From: Pseudomonas cerasi
GTDB lineage: Bacteria; Pseudomonadota; Gammaproteobacteria; Pseudomonadales; Pseudomonadaceae
Assembly (NCBI RefSeq): GCF_900074915.1
Contig: NZ_LT222319.1
Span: 5,263,501-5,327,500 of the forward strand
DNA: 64,000 nt
Reading direction: 5' to 3'
Shown piece by piece: positions 55,421 to 63,109 of this stretch. The position numbers were made by a program, and so were the translations under genes. The notes under the pieces are model-generated. The model saw only the letters and a list, made by a program, of their open reading frames with translations, did no database searches and was not told the DNA's origin. Positions within the stretch are counted from its first letter, which is position 1, and each line of letters opens with the position of its first letter.

Positions 55421-56380
55421 ATGAGCGTTCGCCTAGGGATTGTCATGGACCCCATTGAGCGCATTTCCTATAAAAAGGACAGCTCGCTGGCCATGCTGCT
55501 TGCCGCCCAGGAACGCGGCTGGTCACTGTTCTATATGGAACAGAAAGACCTGTATCAGAACGCCGGCCAGGCCCGCGCACGCATGAAGCCGCTCAAGGTG
55601 TTTGCCGATCCGGCCAAGTGGTTCGAGTTCGAAGCCGAAGTCGACGCAGGTCTTGATGATCTGGACGTGATCCTGATGCGCAAGGATCCGCCGTTCGACA
55701 TGGAGTTCGTCTACGCCACCTACCTGCTGGAGCAGGCCGAGCGTGCCGGCGTCCTGGTGGTCAACAAGCCGCAGAGCCTGCGTGACTGCAACGAGAAGCT
55801 GTTCGCCACGCTGTTCCCGCAGTGCACACCGCCGACACTGGTCAGCCGCCGCGCGGACATCATCCGTGAATTCGCCGAACAGCACGGCGACGTGATCCTC
55901 AAGCCGCTGGACGGCATGGGCGGTGCGTCGATCTTCCGCCATCGTGCGGGCGATCCGAACCTGTCAGTGATCCTCGAAACCCTGACCGCCCACGGCACGC
56001 AGCAAATCATGGCGCAGGGCTACCTGCCCGCCATCAAGGACGGCGACAAACGCATTCTGATGGTCGATGGCGAACCGGTCCCGTATTGCCTGGCGCGTAT
56101 CCCGGCAGCCGGCGAAACGCGTGGCAATCTGGCGGCAGGCGGGCGTGGCGAGGCCCGTCCGTTGAGCGACAAGGACCGCTGGATCGCCGAACAGATCGGC
56201 CCGACCCTGCGTGAAAAAGGCCTGCTGTTCGTCGGCCTCGACGTGATCGGTGAGCACCTGACCGAAATCAACGTCACCAGCCCGACCTGCATCCGCGAGA
56301 TCGACAACGCCTTCGGCACCAACATTGGTGGCCTGCTGATGGACGCGATCGAGAAGAAGCTGCAAGCACGCAAGGGCTGA
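55421..56380 (+). CDS. gshB: Glutathione synthetase
   Basis: GshB joins gamma-glutamylcysteine with glycine using ATP, the second step of glutathione synthesis. The 319-residue protein has the family beginning (V-R-L-G-I-V-M-D-P-I), the ATP-grasp segment V-I-L-K-P-L-D-G-M-G-G, R-I-P-A-A-G-E-T-R-G-N-L-A-A-G-G and the C-terminal E-I-N-V-T-S-P-T. The ATG at 55421 follows AGAGG (55407-55411); a TTG six bases upstream is rejected. Divergent from pilG. The C-terminal neighbour tonB3 lies 166 bases downstream with a hairpin between, so coexpression is uncertain. Confidence 0.96.
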   Translation: MSVRLGIVMDPIERISYKKDSSLAMLLAAQERGWSLFYMEQKDLYQNAGQARARMKPLKVFADPAKWFEFEAEVDAGLDDLDVILMRKDPPFDMEFVYATYLLEQAERAGVLVVNKPQSLRDCNEKLFATLFPQCTPPTLVSRRADIIREFAEQHGDVILKPLDGMGGASIFRHRAGDPNLSVILETLTAHGTQQIMAQGYLPAIKDGDKRILMVDGEPVPYCLARIPAAGETRGNLAAGGRGEARPLSDKDRWIAEQIGPTLREKGLLFVGLDVIGEHLTEINVTSPTCIREIDNAFGTNIGGLLMDAIEKKLQARKG

Positions 56381-56387
56381 TCAGCCA

Positions 56388-56431
56388 CTGACGCCGCCGG
56401 CCACGGTCAACACCGTGCGCCACGGCGTCAG
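56388..56431 (+). terminator. Hairpin after gshB
   Basis: CTGACGCCG (56388-56396) pairs with CGGCGTCAG (56423-56431), and inside them CACGGT pairs with ACCGTG. This is a strong two-part stem just after the gshB stop, without a T-run. It may attenuate read-through into tonB3 or protect the gshB transcript end. Confidence 0.5.
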
Positions 56432-56546
56432 ATCGATTCCCTTCGTCCGATCCGCAGCAGAGCGGCGCGGCACATTGCGTTATCATGCGCCACCTGTAAC
56501 ACGACACGGATTTTGACATGCAGGCTGACGAGATGCTGAACCGCCA

Positions 56547-57449
56547 ATGACATCCATGGCCAAAAACGACCTCCCCCTGGAACTCGCCAACGCCGGTGTG
56601 CGTCCTGCCGATCGCCTGGGCTTTACCATGATGATCGCGGCGCTGATTCACCTCGCGGTGATCCTTGGCGTGGGGTTCACCTATGTAAAGCCGGAGCAGA
56701 TCTCGCAGACGCTGGAAATCACCCTGGCCACCTTCAAAAGCGAAGAAAAGCCCGAGCAGGCTGACTTTCTGGCGCAAGACGATCAGCAGGGCAGCGGCAC
56801 CCTGGACAAGGCCGAAACGCTCAAGACCACTGAACTGGCGCCCTATCAGGACACCAAGGTCAACAAGGTCACGCCGCCCCCGGCCAGCAAGCCGGTGGTC
56901 AAACAGGAAGCGCCGAAGACCGCCGTCGCGACTACCGCGCCCAGCCAGCAGAAAACCGTTGCCAAACGCGATGAGGTCAAGCCCGAGCCCGCCACCAAGG
57001 CTGCACCGACCTTCGACAGCTCGGAACTGAGCAACGAAATCGCCAGCCTGGAAGCCGAACTGTCGACCGAACAGCAGCTTTACGCCAAGCGCCCGAAGAT
57101 CCACCGCCTCAATGCGGCGTCGACCATGCGCGACAAAGGCGCCTGGTACAAGGATGACTGGCGCAAGAAGGTCGAGCGGGTCGGAAACCTGAACTATCCT
57201 GAGGAAGCACGACGCAAGCAGATCTACGGTAATTTACGACTTCTTGTGTCAATCAATCGGGACGGCTCGTTGTATGAAGTGCTGGTGCTTGAATCTTCAG
57301 GGCAGCCTTTGCTGGATCAGGCCGCACAGCGAATCGTGCGTCTGGCGGCGCCTTTTGCGCCGTTCACCGGCGATCTGGCGGATATCGATCGACTGGAGAT
57401 CATCCGCACCTGGAAATTTGCACGCGGAGACAAGCTGTCAAGCAACTGA
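56547..57449 (+). CDS. tonB3: TonB-family protein (TonB3 type)
   Basis: A 300-residue protein with one membrane segment near the N-terminus (M-M-I-A-A-L-I-H-L-A-V-I-L-G-V-G-F), a Lys/Pro/Ala-rich periplasmic spacer (about 85-170) and a C-terminal TonB domain (Y-P-E-E-A-R-R-K-Q-I-Y-G, S-S-G-Q-P-L-L-D-Q-A-A). It lacks exbB/exbD beside it. In P. aeruginosa the gene at this place, tonB3, is needed for twitching and pilus assembly rather than iron uptake, in keeping with the adjacent Chp genes. The ATG at 56547 is used; one at 56556 is also possible. Confidence 0.85.
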   Translation: MTSMAKNDLPLELANAGVRPADRLGFTMMIAALIHLAVILGVGFTYVKPEQISQTLEITLATFKSEEKPEQADFLAQDDQQGSGTLDKAETLKTTELAPYQDTKVNKVTPPPASKPVVKQEAPKTAVATTAPSQQKTVAKRDEVKPEPATKAAPTFDSSELSNEIASLEAELSTEQQLYAKRPKIHRLNAASTMRDKGAWYKDDWRKKVERVGNLNYPEEARRKQIYGNLRLLVSINRDGSLYEVLVLESSGQPLLDQAAQRIVRLAAPFAPFTGDLADIDRLEIIRTWKFARGDKLSSN

Positions 57450-57524
57450 ACTTTTTGCCCGCTGACGCTCGACACCCACACGTGTCAGTTGTCAGCCGCG
57501 CAAGGCAACGCCAAACTAGGGCTC

Positions 57525-58097
57525 ATGAAAAAAGTCTCTCCGAGTTATCTCAAGCATCAGTTCCTCATCGCCATGCCTCACATGCACGATGAGAACTTTG
57601 CTCAGACCTTGACCTACATTGTCGAGCACAACGCCAATGGCGCCATGGGGCTGGTGATCAACCGCCCGCAAAGCCTGACCCTGGCCGATGTACTCGAACA
57701 ACTGCGACCGGAGCTTCCGGCACCGAGACACTGCCAGGACATCGTCATTCATACCGGCGGGCCGGTGCAGACCGATCGCGGCTTTGTCCTGCATCCCAGC
57801 GGCCAGACCTTTCAGGCGACGGTCAATCTTCCGGGCGGAATTTCCTTGTCGACTTCTCAGGATGTGCTGTTCTCCATCGCCGATGGCTACGGACCTGATC
57901 AAAATGTGATCACCCTGGGTTATGCGGGATGGGATGCCGGTCAACTGGATGCTGAAATGGCCGACAATGCCTGGCTGACCTGTTCGTTCGACCCGGCCAT
58001 CCTGTTCGATGTGGACAGCGAGCAGCGTCTGGACGCCGCCGCCAGACGTCTGGGCATCAATCTCAACCTGATCTCGACCCAGGCAGGGCACGCTTGA
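57525..58097 (+). CDS. yqgE: YqgE/AlgH family protein
   Basis: A 190-residue protein of the UPF0301/YqgE family, also called AlgH in Pseudomonas because of a proposed link to alginate gene expression. Diagnostic blocks are F-L-I-A-M-P-H-M near residue 13, G-A-M-G-L-V-I-N-R-P near 39 and G-Y-A-G-W-D-A-G-Q-L near 133. Biochemical role unknown. The ATG at 57525 is preceded by TAGGG; an upstream in-frame TTG is less likely. Its TGA overlaps the yqgF ATG by one base (TGATG), so the two are coupled. Confidence 0.9.
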   Translation: MKKVSPSYLKHQFLIAMPHMHDENFAQTLTYIVEHNANGAMGLVINRPQSLTLADVLEQLRPELPAPRHCQDIVIHTGGPVQTDRGFVLHPSGQTFQATVNLPGGISLSTSQDVLFSIADGYGPDQNVITLGYAGWDAGQLDAEMADNAWLTCSFDPAILFDVDSEQRLDAAARRLGINLNLISTQAGHA

Positions 58098-58537
58098 TGG
58101 CCGCCTTACGGCTGCTGCTGGGCATTGATTACGGCACCAAACAGATCGGCGTTGCAGTCGGCCAGGCGATTACCGGCCAGGCACGTGAACTCTGCACGCT
58201 CAAGGCGCAGAATGGCGTGCCGGACTGGGACAAGGTCCAGGCGCTGATCAACGAGTGGAAACCTGATGCGATCGTGGTGGGTCTGCCGTTGAACATGGAC
58301 GGCACGCCCAGCGACATGAGCGCGCGCGCGGAAAAATTCTCGCGCAAGCTCAACGGACGCTTTGGTGTAACGGTCTACACCCATGATGAACGCCTGACCA
58401 CCTTCGAAGCCAAGGGCGAGCGCATGGCGCGCGGCGGCCAGAAGGGCAGCTATCGCGACAATCCGGTGGATGCCATTGCCGCTGCGCTATTGCTGCAAGG
58501 CTGGCTGGACGAGCACCCCGAACTGTTGAATGTGTGA
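58097..58537 (+). CDS. yqgF: YqgF/RuvX Holliday-junction resolvase-like nuclease
   Basis: A 146-residue RNase H-fold protein: L-L-G-I-D-Y-G-T-K-Q-I-G near residue 7 (first catalytic Asp), V-V-G-L-P-L-N-M-D-G-T near 57, D-E-R-L-T-T near 98 and the last Asp in Y-R-D-N-P-V-D-A-I-A-A. The family acts in 16S rRNA 5'-end maturation and was proposed as a junction resolvase. The start overlaps the yqgE stop. In other Pseudomonas pyrR follows directly; here a 149-base repeat element has come between. Confidence 0.93.
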   Translation: MAALRLLLGIDYGTKQIGVAVGQAITGQARELCTLKAQNGVPDWDKVQALINEWKPDAIVVGLPLNMDGTPSDMSARAEKFSRKLNGRFGVTVYTHDERLTTFEAKGERMARGGQKGSYRDNPVDAIAAALLLQGWLDEHPELLNV

Positions 58538-58607
58538 CTTTTTCTGTCTTTATCGCTTCGAGATACCCGGATTCCACGTTATCGCTTGAGCATCGCGCCA
58601 CGGACCA

Positions 58608-58756
58608 GACTGTGTAAAAACCTCACGAGCGAAGGCAAGACAAGGCAAAAACAGGCGAAAACGGCCGGGGTCGCGACCGACTTTAGGTGTTCTAAATGAG
58701 CATTTTTCGCCTGTTTTTAACGCAGTATTGCCAAGCGCAGTAGTTTTTACACAGTC
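58608..58756. mobile_element. 149-base MITE-like element between yqgF and pyrR
   Basis: Perfect 14-base terminal inverted repeats, GACTGTGTAAAAAC at 58608 and its complement at 58743-58756, bound the element. A second internal pair (AAAAACAGGCGAAAA in both arms) and a central palindrome GTCGCGAC show extended self-complementarity. It has no coding capacity. This is the layout of a non-autonomous transposable element; I could not see a definite target duplication. It separates the two halves of a conserved gene string, though AAGGAG before pyrR remains intact. Confidence 0.75.
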
Positions 58757-58792
58757 AGGGAAGGACGCTGCCCGAGCCTCTAAGGAGCAACC

Positions 58793-59305
58793 ATGAGCCT
58801 GCCCGATCCCGCCGAACTGATTCGTCAGATGGCCACTGACCTGAACGCTCACCTGAGCAAGCGCGGCATCAGCGACCCTCGTTTCATCGGCATCCGCACT
58901 GGCGGTGTCTGGGTTGCCCAGGCGCTGCTCAAGGCACTGAACAACCCCGCTCCGCTGGGCACGCTGGACGTTTCGTTCTATCGCGATGATTTCAGCCAGA
59001 ACGGCCTGCACCCTCAGGTGCGCCCTTCTGAACTGCCGTTCGAGATCGAAGGCCAGCACCTGGTGCTGATCGATGACGTGCTGATGAGCGGCCGCACCGT
59101 CCGCGCCGCGCTCAACGAACTGTTCGATTACGGCCGCCCGGCCAGTGTCACGCTGGTCTGCCTGCTGGACCTGGACGCCGGTGAACTGCCGGTGCGTCCG
59201 AACGTGGTCGGCGCCACCCTGTCGCTGGCACCGAATGAACGCATCAAGCTGTCCGGCCCCGAGCCGCTGGCGCTCGAACTTCAAGACCTCTCCACCGCCC
59301 TTTAA
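58793..59305 (+). CDS. pyrR: PyrR bifunctional regulator/uracil phosphoribosyltransferase
   Basis: A 170-residue PRTase-fold protein: the PRPP-binding motif V-L-I-D-D-V-L-M-S-G-R-T is at residues 91-102, with I-G-I-R-T-G-G near 32. In Gram-positives PyrR attenuates pyr transcripts; in Pseudomonas it regulates or accompanies pyrB-pyrC' and may form uracil monophosphate. AAGGAG precedes the ATG. pyrB starts 12 bases downstream. No attenuator hairpin of the Bacillus type was seen in the leader, where the MITE-like element lies. Confidence 0.93.
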   Translation: MSLPDPAELIRQMATDLNAHLSKRGISDPRFIGIRTGGVWVAQALLKALNNPAPLGTLDVSFYRDDFSQNGLHPQVRPSELPFEIEGQHLVLIDDVLMSGRTVRAALNELFDYGRPASVTLVCLLDLDAGELPVRPNVVGATLSLAPNERIKLSGPEPLALELQDLSTAL

Positions 59306-59317
59306 GAGTCCATTGCG

Positions 59318-60322
59318 ATGACGCCTCTCGACGCCAAGCGCCCGCTGCAGCTCAACCACTTGGGCCAGCTGCGCCATTTCCTGTCTCTGGACGGCTTGCC
59401 CCGCGAGCTGCTTACCGAAATTCTCGACACGGCCGACTCGTTCCTTGAAGTCGGCGCCCGGGCGGTCAAGAAAGTCCCGTTGTTGCGCGGCAAGACGGTG
59501 TGCAACGTGTTCTTCGAGAACTCCACGCGCACCCGCACCACCTTTGAGCTGGCAGCCCAGCGCCTGTCAGCCGACGTGATCACGCTGAACGTCTCGACCT
59601 CGTCGACCAGCAAGGGGGAAACGCTGTTCGACACCTTGCGCAACCTCGAAGCGATGGCCGCCGACATGTTCGTCGTGCGCCACGCCGACTCGGGTGCGGC
59701 GCACTTCATTGCCGAGCACGTATGCCCGGACGTCGCGATCATCAACGGCGGCGACGGACGCCATGCCCACCCGACCCAGGGCATGCTCGACATGCTGACC
59801 ATCCGCCGTCACAAGGGCGGTTTCGAGAACCTGTCGGTGGCCATCGTCGGTGACATCCTGCATTCACGGGTCGCACGCTCCAATATGCTTGCGCTCAAGG
59901 CGCTGGGCTGCCCGGATATCCGCGTGATCGGGCCGAAAACCCTGCTGCCGGTAGGCGTCGAGCAATACGGGGTCAAGGTCTACACCGACCTCAACGAAGG
60001 TTTGAAGGACGTGGACGTGGTCATCATGCTGCGTCTGCAGCGTGAACGCATGACCGGCGGCCTGCTGCCCAGCGAAGGCGAGTTCTACCGCCTGTTCGGC
60101 CTGACCACCGCGCGCCTGGCGGCTGCGAAGCCGGATGCGATTGTCATGCACCCCGGCCCGATCAACCGCGGCGTGGAAATCGAATCGGCAGTGGCCGACG
60201 GCGCGCATTCGGTGATTCTCAATCAAGTGACTTACGGTATCGCGATCCGCATGGCGGTGCTGTCCATGGCCATGAGCGGACAAAACGCACAACGCCAATT
60301 CGAACAGGAGAACGCCCAGTGA
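59318..60322 (+). CDS. pyrB: Aspartate carbamoyltransferase catalytic subunit
   Basis: PyrB forms carbamoyl aspartate from carbamoyl phosphate and aspartate, the committed pyrimidine step. The 334-residue protein has the phosphate loop S-T-R-T-R-T-T-F (from Ser69), G-D-G-x-x-A-H-P-T-Q near 147 and M-H-P-G-P-I-N-R-G near 272. The N-terminal extension before residue 20 is typical of the Pseudomonas enzyme, where nucleotides regulate PyrB directly in a dodecamer with PyrC'. Its stop overlaps the pyrC' GTG by four bases. Confidence 0.96.
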   Translation: MTPLDAKRPLQLNHLGQLRHFLSLDGLPRELLTEILDTADSFLEVGARAVKKVPLLRGKTVCNVFFENSTRTRTTFELAAQRLSADVITLNVSTSSTSKGETLFDTLRNLEAMAADMFVVRHADSGAAHFIAEHVCPDVAIINGGDGRHAHPTQGMLDMLTIRRHKGGFENLSVAIVGDILHSRVARSNMLALKALGCPDIRVIGPKTLLPVGVEQYGVKVYTDLNEGLKDVDVVIMLRLQRERMTGGLLPSEGEFYRLFGLTTARLAAAKPDAIVMHPGPINRGVEIESAVADGAHSVILNQVTYGIAIRMAVLSMAMSGQNAQRQFEQENAQ

Positions 60323-61590
60323 AGCTCAGCATCCTCGGCGCTCGCGTCATCGACCCGGTCAGCGGGCTGGATCAAATCACTGACCTGCACCTTGAAGCAG
60401 GCAAACTCAGCGCCATCGGTTCGGCCCCGGCGGGTTTCGAGCCCACTCAGACCATCGACGCTACCGGGCTGGTCGCAGCACCGGGCCTGGTCGACCTCAA
60501 TGTGTCCTTGCGCGAACCTGGCTACAGTCGCAAGGGCAGCATCGCCAGCGAAACCCGCGCAGCGGTGGCAGGCGGCGTGACCAGCCTGTGCTGCCCGCCA
60601 CGTACCAAACCGGTGCTCGACACCTCGGCAGTGGCCGAGCTGATCCTCGACCGCGCCCGTGAGGCCGGGTTCAGCAAGGTGTTCCCCATCGGGGCGCTGA
60701 GCAAGGGCCTGGAAGGCGAACAGCTGGCAGAACTGATCGCCCTGCGCGACGCAGGTTGCGTGGCCTTCGGCAATGGTCTGAGCAGCTTCAGCAACACCCG
60801 CACGCTGTGCCGGGCACTGGAATATGCGGCGACCTTCGACCTGACGGTGATTTTCAACTCGCAGGATCGTGATCTGGCCGAAGGCGGTCTGGCACACGAT
60901 GGTCCGACGGCCAGTTTCCTGGGTCTGGCGGGCATTCCCGAGACGGCCGAAACCGTGGCGCTGGCTCGCGACCTGTTGCTGGTCGAACAGAGCGGTGTAC
61001 GTGCGCACTTCAGCCAGCTGACCAGTGCCCGTGGCGCGGCGCTGATAGCCCAGGCACAGGCGCGCGGTCTGCCGGTGACGGCGGATGTGGCGTTGTATCA
61101 GTTGATTCTGACTGACGAGGCGCTGATCGACTTCTCCAGCCTCTATCACGTCCAGCCGCCGCTGCGCACCCGCGCTGACCGCGATGGTCTGCGTGAAGCG
61201 GTGAAGAGCGGTGTCATTCAGGCGATTTCCAGCCATCACCAGCCGCACGAACGCGATGCCAAGCTGGCGCCGTTTGGCGCTACGGAGCCGGGCATCAGCA
61301 GCGTCGAACTGTTGCTGCCGCTGGCCATGACCCTGGTGGATGACGGCCTTCTGGACCTGCCGACCCTGATCGCCCGCCTGAGCAGCGGCCCTGCCGCCGC
61401 GCTGCGCCTGCCAGCCGGCAAGCTGAGCGCAGGAGCGCCTGCAGACATCGTCCTGTTCGACCCTGCCGCCTCGACGGTTGCCGGCGAGACCTGGCTGTCA
61501 AAAGGCGAAAACTGTCCCTTCATCGGTCACTGCCTGCCCGGTTCGGTACGCTACACACTGGTGGATGGACGGATCAGCTACAGCCGTTGA
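60319..61590 (+). CDS. pyrC': PyrC', dihydroorotase-like structural partner of PyrB (inactive)
   Basis: A 423-residue amidohydrolase-fold protein related to dihydroorotase. The first metal-binding motif, normally D-x-H-x-H-x-R-x-P-G, reads D-L-N-V-S-L-R-E-P-G: both histidines are lost (Asn61, Ser63). This matches the known Pseudomonas PyrC', which has no enzyme activity but is needed for ATCase assembly. The GTG start overlaps pyrB (GTGA), so the two are translated in step. An active pyrC must lie elsewhere. A REP-like inverted repeat follows the gene. Confidence 0.93.
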   Translation: MKLSILGARVIDPVSGLDQITDLHLEAGKLSAIGSAPAGFEPTQTIDATGLVAAPGLVDLNVSLREPGYSRKGSIASETRAAVAGGVTSLCCPPRTKPVLDTSAVAELILDRAREAGFSKVFPIGALSKGLEGEQLAELIALRDAGCVAFGNGLSSFSNTRTLCRALEYAATFDLTVIFNSQDRDLAEGGLAHDGPTASFLGLAGIPETAETVALARDLLLVEQSGVRAHFSQLTSARGAALIAQAQARGLPVTADVALYQLILTDEALIDFSSLYHVQPPLRTRADRDGLREAVKSGVIQAISSHHQPHERDAKLAPFGATEPGISSVELLLPLAMTLVDDGLLDLPTLIARLSSGPAAALRLPAGKLSAGAPADIVLFDPAASTVAGETWLSKGENCPFIGHCLPGSVRYTLVDGRISYSR

Positions 61591-61604
61591 GCCCGCTCCG
61601 GGCT

Positions 61605-61644
61605 CTCGCTCCCACGTTCCTCGTTGCATCACTGTGGGAGCGAG
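61605..61644. repeat. REP-like inverted repeat after pyrC'
   Basis: CTCGCTCCCAC at 61605-61615 and GTGGGAGCGAG at 61634-61644 are exact inverted copies around an 18-base loop. GACGCTCTGCGTC at 61651-61663 follows and recalls the palindromic family at 7906. It lies between the convergent pyrC' and TM2 genes. Confidence 0.65.
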
Positions 61645-61681
61645 CCGGGCGACGCTCTGCGTCAGCCCCTCTGCCCAAGCT

Positions 61682-62086
61682 TTACCCGCGTCGGGCGTTC
61701 TTCATCGAGATCTGGTCATTCAATGTCCAGAAGTCATAGAGGATGCCCACCAGAAACAGCCCGCCGGTAAACAGGTAGATAAGCCCGGTAATCCACTTGC
61801 CCTGGTACATGCGGTGCACGCCGAACAGGCCGAGGAAGGTCAGCAGCACCCACGCAACGCTGTAGTCGGTGGAGCCGGGGGTAAAGCGCAGGTCGGCGTC
61901 ACGGTCCATCGACGGGATCAGGAACAGGTCGATCAGCCAGCCAATGCCAAACAGACCGAACGTGAAGAACCAGATGGTCCCGGTGACCGGTTTGCCGTAG
62001 TAGAAGCGATGCGCTCCCAGGAAGCCGAAAATCCACATCAGGTAACCCATGACCTTGCTGTGTGTGTCTGAACGATAGGCGTTCAT
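61682..62086 (-). CDS. Double TM2-domain membrane protein
   Basis: A 134-residue protein with two TM2 units, each a pair of membrane segments joined by a short turn: G-F-L-G-A-H-R-F-Y-Y-G-K near residue 21 and L-G-L-F-G-V-H-R-M-Y-Q-G-K near 86. TM2 proteins are small membrane proteins of unknown function in bacteria. The start ATG at 62086 has AGAGGG before it on its strand. Nothing around it suggests a role. Confidence 0.82.
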   Translation of the reverse strand: MNAYRSDTHSKVMGYLMWIFGFLGAHRFYYGKPVTGTIWFFTFGLFGIGWLIDLFLIPSMDRDADLRFTPGSTDYSVAWVLLTFLGLFGVHRMYQGKWITGLIYLFTGGLFLVGILYDFWTLNDQISMKNARRG

Positions 62087-62336
62087 TTTTGCCCTCTTTG
62101 CGCTGATAGAAAAAAATACATAACAAAATTGTGACTTGGTTTCCCTATTCCGACGTATGGCACATGAGGCGGTTTAATGCCGCCAAGCCCTTGTCGCTAA
62201 AGGGATTAGCCCGAAAAAAGAAAGAGTCTGTCGCATAAAACGCAATGATGCCACTGTGATGCGCTCGACAAATGGGGTCAGTTTTTTTGAAAAAGCTGTT
62301 ATAAAGTTGCGCGCTGACCACCATGAGCCCTGCCGA

Positions 62337-63014
62337 ATGCGTCCTTTTTTCAAGACATGGCTAACCATTTGCCTATTTATGCCACTGGCCGCCCACGCCA
62401 CCAATCGTGAGCAACAACTTCCTGCGAGCTTCACGGGCTACACCGCCAAAAGCCACTCTTCACCGGCACTCGCGACTCGCAATGCACCCAAGGAAGCCAC
62501 CACCACCCGAACTCAGTACGGCGCTACCAGCGCCGTCCAGAAGCCGCTTTCACGCAAGAACGCCAAAAAAATCGCGGCCTTGCAGGCTTCTGCCCCTGCC
62601 AAGCAAGGCAGCGCCGTTGTAAAACGCGCCTTGCAGGCTGTGGGCACGCCTTATCGCTGGGGCGGCACCACGCCCGGCAAAGGCCTGGACTGCAGCGGAC
62701 TGGTCAAATACGCCTACACGGATGTCCGTGAGGTCGACCTGCCACGCACCTCCAATGCCATGGCCCAGGGTCATGGTCAGACGGTGGATCGCAAGGATCT
62801 GAAACCCGGTGACCTGCTGTTCTTCAATATCAAGAGCCGCAACATCAACCACGTCGCCATTTACCTGGGCGACAACAAGTTCGTTCATGCGCCGCGCCGT
62901 GGCAAGGCCGTAACTGTCGATACGCTGAACAAACCGTATTGGAACAGTCACTACAAGATCGCCAAGCGCGTGCTGCCCAAGCAACCCGGACAGATGCGTG
63001 TGGTTCAGCGCTGA
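62337..63014 (+). CDS. NlpC/P60 family cell-wall peptidase, exported
   Basis: A 225-residue protein with a signal peptide (T-W-L-T-I-C-L-F-M-P-L-A-A-H-A, first 21 residues), a low-complexity basic linker to about 95, and an NlpC/P60 domain with catalytic Cys119 (L-D-C-S-G-L-V), His172 (N-H-V-A-I-Y) and His184 (F-V-H-A-P). Such enzymes cut peptide crosslinks of peptidoglycan. The ATG at 62337 is chosen because it gives a proper signal peptide. The 250-base gap upstream is AT-rich with no fixed promoter. A strong palindromic terminator follows. Confidence 0.9.
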   Translation: MRPFFKTWLTICLFMPLAAHATNREQQLPASFTGYTAKSHSSPALATRNAPKEATTTRTQYGATSAVQKPLSRKNAKKIAALQASAPAKQGSAVVKRALQAVGTPYRWGGTTPGKGLDCSGLVKYAYTDVREVDLPRTSNAMAQGHGQTVDRKDLKPGDLLFFNIKSRNINHVAIYLGDNKFVHAPRRGKAVTVDTLNKPYWNSHYKIAKRVLPKQPGQMRVVQR

Positions 63015-63051
63015 TCCTGGTGTGAATCCGCGGTCCGCAAGCCGCATCTGA

Positions 63052-63087
63052 AAAAAGGGGTCTTGAACGCGTTCAAGACCCCTTTTT
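63052..63087. terminator. Bidirectional terminator, perfect 36-base palindrome
   Basis: AAAAAGGGGTCTTGAACG and its exact complement form a 36-base palindrome with an A-run at one end and T-run at the other. It ends both the NlpC/P60 gene (plus) and pilT (minus). Confidence 0.9.
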
Positions 63088-63109
63088 CGTTCCTGCAGCC
63101 TCCCTGCGA

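Noticed and set aside
62287..62305. TTGAAA and TATAAA before the NlpC/P60 gene as a promoter
   Set aside because: The two hexamers are only about six or seven bases apart, much too close for sigma-70.
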